Source of the DNA: Capronia americana
Taxonomy: Eukaryota; Ascomycota; Eurotiomycetes; Chaetothyriales; Herpotrichiellaceae
DNA length: 64,000 bases
Direction: 5' to 3'
Assembly (NCBI GenBank): GCA_016110215.1
Contig: JADWQD010000002.1
Location: 2,914,001 to 2,978,000, forward strand
The notes beneath the pieces were generated by a model. The model saw nothing but the letters and a program-made list of their open reading frames with translations. It did not search any database and was not told where the DNA came from. The translations under genes were made by a program, and so were the position numbers. Every line of letters begins with the position of its first letter. The first letter of the stretch is position 1. This document shows, in pieces, positions 33,953-43,767 of this stretch.

Positions 33953-35290
33953 ATGGAGAGTGCATCGACCGGTTTCCACCTTTCTGAGGAATCTATTCGC
34001 TCCGCCATCGCAAACCTGAATGAAGACGTTGAATTCAAGGCGACCGCGAGCAGCATTGGCGACCATGTGAACTTTGCCATCCAGGTATCTGACCTCAAGA
34101 CGGCAATTTGCTTTAACGTCACCGCAGGAAGGATATGCAATGCGGATCCGGGAATCGAACCCCAGTTTATACTCAAGGCACAGCCAGAGCATTGGCTGCA
34201 GTTCTTTGCGCCGGTGCCGAAGCGTCCCTTTCAGACTTTCTGGGGCATGATCCGCGTCCTGGGAAAGCCCGCTGGCGTAGAAGTCCTGGGAGACAAGGAG
34301 GCATTTACCAAGCACGCTCGGCTCTGGAGGATTGTCTTGGACCGCATCCGAGAGGCAGTAAACGGCAGACAAGCCAATCTGTCCCAACAAGAAGAATATA
34401 CTTCGGAAGATGAAACCGACGACGACTCAATCATAGGCCATTACACCTGGCTTACCCTGCCCCCGCTAGGGAAATGCAAGATCTTCTACGAAGTCTCCGG
34501 TCAAGGCAATCAGCCGATTCTCTTCCTCCACACAGCTGGGGCCGACTCTCGCCAGTACCACTCCATGATGCTTAACAGGGATCTACAGTCTAAATACAAA
34601 ATGTATGCCTTCGACCTCCCCGGCCACGGCCGCTCCTTCCCCGGCCAAAAGCAATACCCGCTCTCATACGCCAACTCTGAAGACTTCTACATATCCTGCA
34701 TTCGCTCCTTCCTTGGTAAACTCAATATTCACCGATCTATCGTCACGGGCGCATCCATGGGCGGCCAGGTCTGCCTGGCTGTCGCTCTCCGCGCAAAAGA
34801 ACTCGACGTCCGCGGCGTGATACCTTGTGAAGCTTGCGACTTCATTCCCTCCGCCGCAGGATCAACAATATACAGTCTCGAAGGCGACGAAGCCATCCTC
34901 AACGCCGAGAGGGTCTGCGGAATGATCAGCCCGACATCCCCGGAAATCTACAAACGACTGAACTGGTGGATCTACTCGGCCCAGGCGTCGCGCATCTTCC
35001 CCGGCGATCTCAAATTCTACTTTGACGGATGGGACGGAAGGGAAAGGATGCACCTGATCGACACGGTGGAATGTCCAATATACATGCTCACGGGGGAGTA
35101 CGATTACAGCTGCAGCGTGGAGATGTCCCGCTCCACGGCGGAGAAGATCCAAAACGGGGAGAAAGGCAGCCACGTTGTGTTCGAGGCAATGCACGGGTTG
35201 GGGCATTTCCCGTTCAGCGAAGACCCCGTGCGGTTTATGCCTTACTTCAAGAAGGCGCTGGAATTCATTGCGGCAAGAACCCAAGGCTAG
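33953..35290 (+). CDS. Alpha/beta hydrolase with extra N-terminal domain
   Basis: A single exon of 445 residues. Residues ~1-130 form a separate module (sterol-carrier-like composition: VEFKATASSIGDHVNFAIQV, ICFNVTAGRI) linked by an acidic stretch EEYTSEDETDDD. The hydrolase domain begins near 155 with GQGNQPILFLHTAG. The nucleophile elbow is GASMGG near 266-271, the acid is likely Asp in TGEYDYS near 384, and the His is in GLGHFPF near 416, so a full triad is visible. It acts on an ester or similar bond of unknown substrate. The fusion to an SCP2-like domain is inferred and would suit a lipid-like substrate. No signal peptide, so probably cytosolic. Confidence 0.85.
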   Translation: MESASTGFHLSEESIRSAIANLNEDVEFKATASSIGDHVNFAIQVSDLKTAICFNVTAGRICNADPGIEPQFILKAQPEHWLQFFAPVPKRPFQTFWGMIRVLGKPAGVEVLGDKEAFTKHARLWRIVLDRIREAVNGRQANLSQQEEYTSEDETDDDSIIGHYTWLTLPPLGKCKIFYEVSGQGNQPILFLHTAGADSRQYHSMMLNRDLQSKYKMYAFDLPGHGRSFPGQKQYPLSYANSEDFYISCIRSFLGKLNIHRSIVTGASMGGQVCLAVALRAKELDVRGVIPCEACDFIPSAAGSTIYSLEGDEAILNAERVCGMISPTSPEIYKRLNWWIYSAQASRIFPGDLKFYFDGWDGRERMHLIDTVECPIYMLTGEYDYSCSVEMSRSTAEKIQNGEKGSHVVFEAMHGLGHFPFSEDPVRFMPYFKKALEFIAARTQG

Positions 35291-35880
35291 ATACTGGCTA
35301 GCATACGCCGACCCTAGTGCGCCTATCGATAGCTTGAGAATTTGGAAGTTTTATCTCTCAACGACGGAGAGGGAGGGATACATATACATAGCGAGTGGCT
35401 GAATGTACCCGCGTCTAGTCGGAACAGTATATGTGCTGTATTGCAGACATGCGGACGTGCAGGCCCTATGCTACGCTCCTCACGCTTATATCACCCCCTA
35501 AACAGCGGACCAAGTTCACGCCCATGCAAGAGACCGCATGTGACGAATCGAAACGGTGAGCGCTCGCCAACCCTCCAACTTATCCATAAGTAATAACCAT
35601 CACATAAATACAATACATATATACTACCCTGAATCACCTATATCGTGTACTCCCCCGTCGCGCCCGCCCTCATTGATGAGCCCGATAAACTCTGTCCTTC
35701 TCGACCTCGACCACTCTGCATGTCCAAGGTGTGTGTGCGTGTGCGTGCATACGCGCATCTCCCCACGACAGCTCGTCACCCTCCCTTCCCCCTGCAAGAA
35801 CCATGAATAAACTGCAAGAAAGCCAGGACGAGGTAATCATATATATGGACCCTGAGGAATATAGACTAGGCCAGCGCGGT

Positions 35881-35930
35881 GTAATGTACTGTACTGTAGT
35901 GTGTCGTGTCGTGGCGTAGCGTGTCGTGAT
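35881..35930. repeat. GTACT and GTGTCGT-type imperfect repeats
   Basis: A 50-bp tract of short overlapping repeats (TGTACTGTACTG, GTGTCGTGTCGTGG, GTGTCGTG) in the 3' flank of two convergent genes. Confidence 0.7.
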
Positions 35931-36095
35931 ATCCGAGCCTGAATATATAGTCTCTGCCATACAAACTCCAAGCCAACGCTCGGAAAGCTCCGCTCCGTAC
36001 GCGATTCCAAGACCCCGCAAGGAGCGATGTACGGAGGATGCTCAAGAGAAAAAACAAGGGGGGTAGGGAGCAGAGAATCGAATGGGAGCGAGGAA

Positions 36096-36123
36096 GTGAG
36101 TCAGTGAGTGGGTGAGTGAGTGA
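36096..36123. repeat. GTGA simple repeat
   Basis: A run of GTGA/GTCA units directly downstream of the transporter stop codon at 36154. Confidence 0.7.
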
Positions 36124-36153
36124 TCGGTGCGCGCCAATTCCCCCCCGGGTCAA

Positions 36154-37886
36154 TTATTCCGGAATAGCAGCCTTCGCGGCCTGCAGGGCGCCCACGACTG
36201 TGAAGCTCAGGATCGGAGAGATCAGGTACGAGATCTGGGGGGTTCATGTCAGCCTGGCCGGTTCGGCGAAGCATGGCTTGGAGACGAGAAACACGTAGGC
36301 CGATGGATGGGACGAGCCCAGTGAAGTCAAGTCGGGCTAGGAGGGAGTAACGCACCGTCAGCAGCTTTGCAATGTTCCTCTCGTCCTCCTCCTCGGCGTC
36401 GCTGACTTGGATGAGGGTGATTAGTTTCATGGCGGGTGGTCCGGTCGGCTATAGTGCGCGAGGGGGGACAAACGGCGTTAGCGAGTGCGCTTCACGATGA
36501 GGAGCGGATACAAATATGTTCGTATCAAATAACGTGGGTAAACCGAGGAGAGAGAAGGAAATAGACCCGGGTTCGCGAAAAACTCACCATCAACATCATG
36601 GCAAACCACAACATGGGATCACTTCCTAGGATGGTCCCCTCTTTCGCCACCACGTACACGAGGTAGATGCTCCCGGCCGGCCAGATGACGAATCTGATCA
36701 CCATGATGAAAGCCACGGTGATCCACGGCATCTTCTTCGGCCTGTCCGCTGCTGACGTGTCGGAAGACGTGTTCCGCGCCTCCTTCATGGCCGTGTAGAG
36801 ACTCACGCCCGCGACGACAACAGGCAATGGCACGAACAGCTCGCCAATACTCTTCAGCGAGGCGGTCAACCAGGCGGTGAAGACGCCTCCCTCGGAGGTG
36901 TCGTTGAAGAAAGCGCGGTGCAAGACGGGGATAAGACCGATTACCGCTCCGATGATGGCCCCTAGCAGCGGGGCATTGAAGAAATCGCTGATGAACAACA
37001 GCCACCATTTGGCACGAGGCCCAAGTTTATACCATTGCCTCTTGGGCACGATGGAGGGGCGGCGATTCTGTGGGATAGCGAGCGAGGCACGTCGCGTGGA
37101 CGGCTGGGCCTGCTTGGCCGCGACGGACGAGCGCCGAGTGGAAGGGAAGAAGGTGTTCTCGGCGTAGTTAATGGCCGAGGCGAGCGTCGTGGTCGAGCGC
37201 CGTTCGTCGGGACCACCGCGCGGACTGTGTGTGGCTGGACTCCGCAGCAGGGCGGTGCGTTCGTCGCCGTTTCCGTCGGCCTGGTCGTCATACTGCTGCT
37301 CCGTGGCATCAAATGGCCCGTCACTGTCGTCTGCTTCTTCCTTCGAGTTGTCGGCCTCGGGCGCGTGCTCCGTGTCGATCAATCTCGGCCCCACGGCGAA
37401 TGTTAGACAGCTGCTGACAGTGGCGAAGACCAAGAAATACGATTTCGCGCGGGCGACCATCGCGCGGGTGCTTTCGTCCGTCACGATCAGAGCACGGAGG
37501 ATCCCCGTCTCATCCAACGCTCCGATCAGCAACAACGGGTAAGAGGTGGTGTTGTTGAACATCAGCGCCACCGTGGTCCAGTCGGGCATACCCAGCCAGA
37601 AATGTGCCATGATGCCAATCGCAAAGGAAATGAGATGGCAGATGATAGCCCAGACGAATACGATCAGGTACCGATTGGCAGATCCAGAATGCAGTTGAGA
37701 GCCGATATGGACAACGAGCAGGGCGGGCAGGAACATACGGACGCATATTTTGCTGATTGCTTTGGTGCTGGCGCCATTGAGCAGCTTCAGGTGTGCGGCC
37801 ACGCCACCGTAAAAGATGACCAGCAACACCGACAGCGAGGCTTGAATGGCAGCAAGAAAGGAGTCCAGGAGCCCGGTTTGCGCCAT
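36154..37886 (-). CDS. Auxin-efflux-carrier family (PIN-like) membrane transporter
   Basis: Exons 36588-37886, 36356-36448 and 36154-36234 give 490 residues. Introns of 139 nt (GTGAGT...ATAG) and 121 nt (GTGCGT...CCAG) are both phase 0 and restore LWFAMMLM-PTGPPAMKLITL and NIAKLLT-ISYLISPILS. The N-terminal half has five helices starting LLDSFLAAIQASLSVLLVIFYG and the conserved FNNTTSYPLLL. A long acidic, then Ser/Arg-rich cytosolic loop (residues ~170-290) separates it from the C-terminal five-helix half, which ends with the PTGPPA motif. This bundle topology is that of the Mem_trans/AEC family, related to yeast Ecm3. The substrate in fungi is unknown; ER or plasma membrane is likely. Confidence 0.92.
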
Positions 37887-38360
37887 TTTCAGTGCGTCGC
37901 AGCCGTGGCTCGAGCAGGAAGTGTCGTGAAGGAAGCTCAGCGCCCAAGGTCAACAGAGGGGGGCGTGGGGGGGCACGCCGGGGGAAGCTGTTGCACCAGG
38001 TGGAGTAAGCAGAAGCCAAGACCCGCTAGCGAAAGCTTGGCTCGATCGCTTATCGCCTGCCCGATTTGATTCGCCCGGATTCGACGCGGGGGAATCTACG
38101 AGTCCTTATTGTGATCACGTCATATCGACAGTTCTTGAGCAACATCTGGTCGTCATCAGGTCGATACAATCCCGAATACGGTAGAGACCACCAGTGATTG
38201 AGGCCGGTCACTTTGGGGTACTATCGTGACAATACATGATACAGTCGAACATGGTAAAAGGGCGCGTGCTCAACCTGGAAGCGGAAATGGGCTCTGGTGA
38301 CATACAGGTTCGACGATTGTATACTTTTGATATTTCGTAGTGCCAATGGTTGCATTTTGT
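37887..38360. other. Intergenic region
   Basis: 474 bp upstream of the transporter and downstream of the Vid24-domain gene. Nothing recognised. Confidence 0.55.
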
Positions 38361-40571
38361 TCACCGAAACCCAATCGAAGGAAACCATTTTTTGATCCCG
38401 ACCGGTTCTTTGCAGTCTCGCATTCCACATGCACAAGCATAATCGTCGCTGGGCATGGACGTACCCTCGGGCACCATCTTGAGCGGCTGGTACGGCTGTG
38501 ATCCAGGGTCGTAGTACAACCCGTCGATCTCTCCAGTCAGCCTGTTCAGGGCAATGTAGTAAAAGCCCGAAATGGTCAGCCCCAGGGAGGTAGACCCATT
38601 GTTACTGGGCGCACCGGCGGCGGCTGACGGTGCCGCTGATGGCGCCGTCGTCGTCAGGATTGCACTCGTTGGACTTGGATTGTTGGAATTTCCAGGTGCC
38701 GGAACAAAACATCGCTCTTTCCAACGCATCAAGATCCACTCGTTTCCAACATTCTCGTCCATCCATTTCGCGCTCCCAAGGCACCGCGCCATGATTCGAT
38801 CGGCTTCAATTTCCTTGTCCTCCTCTGTCTCGAAAGTCTTTGGTTGTGGTTCAAGTGTTGCTGGTGCTAGAGAAGTGGCTGAACCGCCCGCGCTGCCGTG
38901 AAACTCCTTATTCTCTGCTTCCTGGCCGGCGGCCTTGCGGAATGCATCCCACAGGGGGCTGTTCTGCTGGTATTCGCTTCTCTTTCTGCCTTGCAGGTGC
39001 CTAACCCGCTCGATTTCTTTCTTGAAAGGTCCCAATCTTTGCCAATAACGCGCATCCACACCGAGTCCACCGACCTCGTAGTCGCGGCCCTCTTTCTCCG
39101 TCTCCAGGGGCTGGCGTCGAAAATCAATGATCTCTCCTGTGAAACACGAGGATATGCTGCTTGTGGGAGTAGTATGGGCAGGTGATGTCGACTGTTGAAC
39201 AGAAGATAGACTGTCTGGCATATGACTTGCCGACATGGTCCCACTGAGTGTCATCGTATCCCAATCAACGGTTGTAATGGTCACATTTACCGGCCAGCCG
39301 TTTACGTTGCGCAAGTGAGCAACTTGCGTAGGGTGTGAAGAAAGTGATGTCGCTGAGCGCTGGGATAAAGACCACCTGCCGTTACCGTCCTGTAACAGAT
39401 CCGACAGATAGCGCTCCGCGTCGACCAAGCCATCCTGGGGAGTGCGAGCAGATTCGTCCCCACCAAGCCGAGACAAAATTTCTCTTCTTAAAAATGGCAA
39501 CCTTGGGAACAAGTCTCCTTGCCCTTGCCGATCTTGCCGCAGCGCCGCTGCCAGCAATCTCGACTGATTTATCATCTCGGGGCCTATGGACTGCCGGCCG
39601 TTCCATGCCATCCCTGGCTGCAACCAAGAACTCCAGTGCGGGACAGGAAGACTGTTGATGTGCATGGGCAAATCGCTAGGGGTGTTCGAGTCCTCGGAGG
39701 CGTACAGCGAGTCGAGCCCTAACCTCCTAGCTGCCTCCAGCCCTCCTTCCACACCAGTCTCTCTCAGCTCTGACAGATATCGGAGCAATTTTCTGACTCG
39801 CGTGAACGCATCTGGCGGTTTTGGGTCGGTCGGTGCAATGAAGCGAGGCTCGTGCGAAGTCCGGGCACTTTGGGCATGGGCTGGGATGGCATCCCGTTGA
39901 AGCCGTTCCCCCAAGGTCCCCGTTCGCGGAAGCCTCATAGTGTGATCCTCATCTTCGTTCCAGTATGCTCGCAGGGCACTTGCAGTGGGCACGGCTCCCA
40001 AGTCAGAGCCTCCGCTCCTGGACGTCCTCAGAGTATTGCGAGCTGATCTGTAATTTTGCACGGCCCTTTCAAGGCGCTGCAGATCCCTGCGTGCGTTGGG
40101 GTCTGCGTTGGGGGCTGCCGTGCTCATGCCTTCCATTTCAGGATCGCTGTCATCACTCGAGTACTGCTCCGGGAACTCTGGAGGTGGGATCCCCCTCATG
40201 GCGAAATCGTAGAGATTTCGTCGATGTATACCATCAGCAGTCGCAGGATAACTTCGGCGGTCCAGTTCGCGCTGCATGGCGGCGGACTGGGTCGTCCTGG
40301 CTCTGGTCCGTTCGCTCTGCATGATGACCCTGGCTCTATTCTCTGCAGACCAATATTGAAACTCTTCTTCCGTCAAATAAGTCCTCCGCGAGAAGAGGTC
40401 GTCGCTGGCGGGTTGTAGATGAGATCGTCCAACGTCGCTATTTTGTGTTCTGGGGCGCACTTCCCATTGATCCTCGCGGGACCTTGGGCGAGGTGGAGAC
40501 GGGGTCAAGGTGGAGGCTAGATCGGGCACGGGGGTAGCTATGGCTTCTTGAATGTGTTGAAGGTAGGTCAT
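38361..40571 (-). CDS. Vid24/Gid4-domain protein (GID ubiquitin ligase substrate-receptor type)
   Basis: A single exon of 736 residues. The preceding in-frame codon used in the longest frame is TTG, so the ATG at 40571 (MTYLQHIQ) is chosen. The N-terminal ~400 residues are disordered, Arg/Ser rich and include EEFQYWSAENRARVIMQSE. From ~430 the Vid24 beta-barrel pattern appears: VNVTITTVDWDTMTLSGTMS, then SCFTGEIIDFRRQPLETE, YWQRLGPFKKE, WILMRWKERCFV and a closing GLTISGFYYIALNRLTGEIDG with a C-x-C-x4-C end. Gid4/Vid24 recognises N-degrons on gluconeogenic enzymes for the GID/CTLH ligase. This protein is about twice as long as typical Gid4, so it may be a paralogous receptor rather than Gid4 itself. 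Confidence 0.85.
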   Translation of the reverse strand: MTYLQHIQEAIATPVPDLASTLTPSPPRPRSREDQWEVRPRTQNSDVGRSHLQPASDDLFSRRTYLTEEEFQYWSAENRARVIMQSERTRARTTQSAAMQRELDRRSYPATADGIHRRNLYDFAMRGIPPPEFPEQYSSDDSDPEMEGMSTAAPNADPNARRDLQRLERAVQNYRSARNTLRTSRSGGSDLGAVPTASALRAYWNEDEDHTMRLPRTGTLGERLQRDAIPAHAQSARTSHEPRFIAPTDPKPPDAFTRVRKLLRYLSELRETGVEGGLEAARRLGLDSLYASEDSNTPSDLPMHINSLPVPHWSSWLQPGMAWNGRQSIGPEMINQSRLLAAALRQDRQGQGDLFPRLPFLRREILSRLGGDESARTPQDGLVDAERYLSDLLQDGNGRWSLSQRSATSLSSHPTQVAHLRNVNGWPVNVTITTVDWDTMTLSGTMSASHMPDSLSSVQQSTSPAHTTPTSSISSCFTGEIIDFRRQPLETEKEGRDYEVGGLGVDARYWQRLGPFKKEIERVRHLQGRKRSEYQQNSPLWDAFRKAAGQEAENKEFHGSAGGSATSLAPATLEPQPKTFETEEDKEIEADRIMARCLGSAKWMDENVGNEWILMRWKERCFVPAPGNSNNPSPTSAILTTTAPSAAPSAAAGAPSNNGSTSLGLTISGFYYIALNRLTGEIDGLYYDPGSQPYQPLKMVPEGTSMPSDDYACACGMRDCKEPVGIKKWFPSIGFR

Positions 40572-41565
40572 CAAAGGAGGAGTCGTGGGGCGGGTGGCCT
40601 GCGGGCGAGAACAAAGTGAGCACGCTGCAACTCGGGTAGCAATGCAGCCGGCCAGACAATGGAACCCCGGCAGAATAGTGACGGCGGTGACTTAGATACG
40701 AGTCTGCAAGTGTACTCGTAGAGATGCAGACGACGTAAAATGGATGTGGCCCTGATACCCTGTACTTACAGTAGGTGAGTTGGCGGGTGGCATCAGGTCA
40801 GAGGCGAGTGTCAAGGGCCGTCGCACGCGGCCGCCGATTGGCCTCGCCCGGTTGACGTTTCCGCACGGACGCCTGAAGCTGCAGTAGGAAGTACCGGAGC
40901 TTGTGAGTTATGTATGCTCTTCAGCTCGGATACCCAGAGTGTCGGAAGGTCTGTGCAATGGACAGTCTCTTCGACTGCGACAGTCACCAGCGAAGGGTGG
41001 TGGTGTTACGACAGCGACGGGGGGCATTGGATCCGCGATGAGGAGACACGATGGTGACGGCAGCTTCAGGCCTGCCAAACCACAGCCAAACCTTCTCGAT
41101 CGTTACCACAGTTCGCAGATTGCCGAATGGTGTGCGTCGTTGCCCGCCTCCCCCGCCGCTACTGCATCGCCTCCAGCTTCTGGAGAAGCTTCCAGGCCAG
41201 GCGCCAATCACCAGTGCCATGAGGTGCTTCAGACCTGCCAATGAGGTAATTGATTGCTTCCACGATGAGCCCCGAAACGCTGCTCGATCTGAGATCACAT
41301 TCCAACTCATGCCGCCCAGCATCGAGTTCCGGCCATGACTTCCGCGGCATTCGTCCGGAGCTGGCAGACATCCCTAGTCGAGATGCGCCGCTCTGAACAC
41401 AACGCAAGTGCGTTTAATGGAGAAATTACGATGTTCTCACGGATCGACTATGATGAAACTCTGGAAGCAGAGATGAAGAGGCAGCGTCTCAGCGTCTGTT
41501 CAAGATGTGACAGGATACAAGGCTGTTCTCGACGCAGGACTCTCCGGCACCCAAGCAACTGCTGT
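40572..41565. other. Intergenic region
   Basis: 994 bp. Frames at 40903-41244 (+), 41159-41407 (-) and 41335-41604 (+) lack domains and mostly begin with non-ATG codons. A TACTCGTA motif occurs near 40712. Confidence 0.5.
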
Positions 41566-42414
41566 CTACATTTTCGTATCTTGGATGAAGCGAAGGATCT
41601 CTGAGATGCACTGCTCGGCCTTGTCCACGTATATTTCATGGCCGGCTCCATCAACAATCACCAACTTACTTCCCTCAATCTGCTGCTGAATTGCAGTCTG
41701 TTCCGCCACTCTGGTTGCTGCACTGTTTGCAGGAGCAAGGATGAGTGTTGGCACTCTGATCTGCGAGAGATATGGCCTTGCATCAAGTGTCCCCAAGAAC
41801 TCTGCATAGCTGGCTAGTCCCTCGCCGGGACTGACTGAAATCTGGTCCAGCCACCATTTATGGTATGCTGGGTCTGGGTGTGTCATGGTGCCCGGCTGAG
41901 CCTTCAGCCTCTCCGCCCATCCGCGAGAACCCAATGTCCGACACGCCTCTGCAAAACTCGCTTCCCCGAAAGCTAAGAAAGTCTGGGTGGCTTCCGGGAG
42001 ATATGCAGGAGAAGAGCAAATGGTCAGGCTTCTCAGCCTTTCGGGGTGCTTCGCTGCGAGAATCTCTCCTAGCATACCGCTTGTGCTCTCGCCAAAGAAG
42101 TGAACCTTCTCAATCTTGAGCTGGTCAAGGGTGTCAATGATATCACCGAGAATGGCGTCGAGAGTGTACACATCCGGTTTGTCGGAGATCGGAGGAGCAC
42201 TTGAATATCCATGACCCCGAAGATCCCGCCGGATGACATTGTAGTCCCGGGAGAGGGCAGGTACCCAATGATAGAAGAATGCTGCATGTCGAGCAAAGCC
42301 GCCTTGGAGGAGGATCGTCTCGCGAGACTCCCTCCACGGGTCGGTAAAGTCGTCTGCGATAAGATGTGTTGTCTCACCAGACGGATGTGTTATGAACTGA
42401 CTTCCAGTACGCAT
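41566..42414 (-). CDS. Alpha/beta hydrolase (3-oxoadipate enol-lactonase-like)
   Basis: A single exon of 282 residues. The fold is clear: an oxyanion region ILLQGGF near 34-40, RRDLRGHGYSS near 62-72, nucleophile Ser110 in HFFGESTSG, and His259 in VDGAGHEIYVD. The position where the family usually has its acid, after strand 7, reads PTLILAPANSAATR, where most relatives have Asp; a Ser is found. Either another acidic residue serves, or activity is reduced. The nearest resemblance is to enol-lactonase or haloperoxidase-like hydrolases. It lies 239 bp downstream of, and on the same strand as, the hydroxyisobutyrate-dehydrogenase-like gene, so a shared catabolic role is possible. Confidence 0.88.
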   Translation of the reverse strand: MRTGSQFITHPSGETTHLIADDFTDPWRESRETILLQGGFARHAAFFYHWVPALSRDYNVIRRDLRGHGYSSAPPISDKPDVYTLDAILGDIIDTLDQLKIEKVHFFGESTSGMLGEILAAKHPERLRSLTICSSPAYLPEATQTFLAFGEASFAEACRTLGSRGWAERLKAQPGTMTHPDPAYHKWWLDQISVSPGEGLASYAEFLGTLDARPYLSQIRVPTLILAPANSAATRVAEQTAIQQQIEGSKLVIVDGAGHEIYVDKAEQCISEILRFIQDTKM

Positions 42415-42653
42415 CGTCGACTACGTGTCTGCGGATATGCTCGTGTCGAAGTCTGACAGGGCAACATGCACGATCCTGATTGAGAATGCTTGCTTGACGA
42501 AGTCATGGGGCAGGCCATGGGGGTAAGATGGGTGGGGATGTGGAGAACAATGGCCTGCCTGTTCTGGGGTACAGGAGGTGTGTACGAGATACTTCAGCCT
42601 CGCTCAAACGCTATGTTGCAAGGCTGTCTACCGCATTCTTCCACCTTCAGCCG

Positions 42654-43767
42654 CTACAGATTCGCAACGCGCTCGTCCCTTTTCTTTGCATAGTCATCCT
42701 CCGTATCACCCGTCAGCCATAGATACACGCTCGACCCGTCCCGGTCGATACATCTCGGGTCCCCGGCAGCCTGCTCAAACACTTTGAGTGCTGTTTCTGC
42801 TGTTCTCGGCTGAATTCCCACCTCTCTGCCGGCCTCGACTCCCAGCGAGATATCTTTGATCATCATCTGGCTTTTGAATCCCGGCTTATAGCCATTGCTA
42901 CTGGGCACATGCGGGAGCACATAGGGAACAGGCTGGACGTTGTCACACATCCAGGATTGACCGGTCGAGTTCTTGATGCAATTATACAGTAATGACGGGT
43001 CGACGCCCTGGCGCACACCGATCGCCATGGCCTCGGCGATGGTCAATAGCGTGGTGCAGGAGATGTAATTGTTCGAAATTTTGACGGCAAGGCCCGCACC
43101 GGGTGAGTCGCACCAGAAGAATTTCTCGGGAGAGCCCATCATGGAGATGGCGGCTTTGATTCTCCTTGACATGGGATCCGAGTCCGATGGTGCTGAGTGA
43201 CCGATCAGGAAGGAGAGCGTGCCTGCTTGAGCGCCAGGTAGTCCGCCCTAGACATCGCCAGCGACCTCATTAGCAATTGCTCGACGCCAATCCTCTCGTA
43301 ATTTAGACCATACAGAGACAGGGGCATCCAGGAAGGTGCCTGATCCTGCATCCCTCAGTTTCTCACCGACGGTTCTCGACGACTGACAATCGATCGTGCT
43401 GCAGTCCAGCATCAATCTCTCCGAGTCCTCTGGCGCGGCGACCACTCCGGTCTCAGGATCCAGAAATACTTGACGAACTTCTGCCGCCCCGGGCACAATG
43501 GAGATGACAATCTTCGCATGGGAAGCTGCTTCTTTGGCCGAATCAACGACGCAGATCGAGCCGTAAGAGCCAAACTCGTGAGCAAAGCGCTCGCATGCCG
43601 ATCGGTTAACGTCATGCACGTAGAGGATAGCCTTGGATGACATTTTCTTGCGGATGTTGCTTGCCATGGCGTAGCCCATCACGCCCACGCCTGGTCTCCC
43701 CATCAGCTAAGAGGCCGAGTACACAGGGTGACGGACACTTGCCTATGAAAGCGATGTGATCCTCCAT
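42654..43767 (-). CDS. 3-hydroxyisobutyrate dehydrogenase-like NAD-dependent beta-hydroxyacid dehydrogenase
   Basis: Exons 43743-43767, 43314-43690 and 42654-43247 give 331 residues. The first intron (52 nt) is a GC-AG intron, AG|GCAAGT...ACCAG; only this join yields the cofactor motif AFIGVGVMGYAMASN. The second (66 nt, GTATGG...CTAG with a GCTAATG branch) restores DAPVSGGLPGAQAGTLSFL, the family's substrate-binding segment. The catalytic Lys is in GAGLAVKISNNYI. These enzymes oxidise beta-hydroxy acids with NAD, classically in valine breakdown in mitochondria. The N-terminus (MEDHIAFIG) has no targeting peptide, so a cytosolic relative is more likely. Length is slightly above the usual ~300. 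Confidence 0.9.

Larger units (their letters stand above)
35291..36153. other. Intergenic region rich in simple repeats
   Basis: 863 bp between convergent genes. It contains a GT/GC-rich tract at 35729-35756, GTACT/GTGTCGT repeats at 35881-35930 and a GTGA run at 36096-36123. No gene was seen. Confidence 0.6.

Noticed and set aside
34136..34172. Minus-strand sequence GGGGTTCGATTCCCGG resembling a tRNA T-arm
   Set aside because: No matching acceptor stem or A box about 70 nt upstream on that strand, and it lies inside the hydrolase coding sequence.
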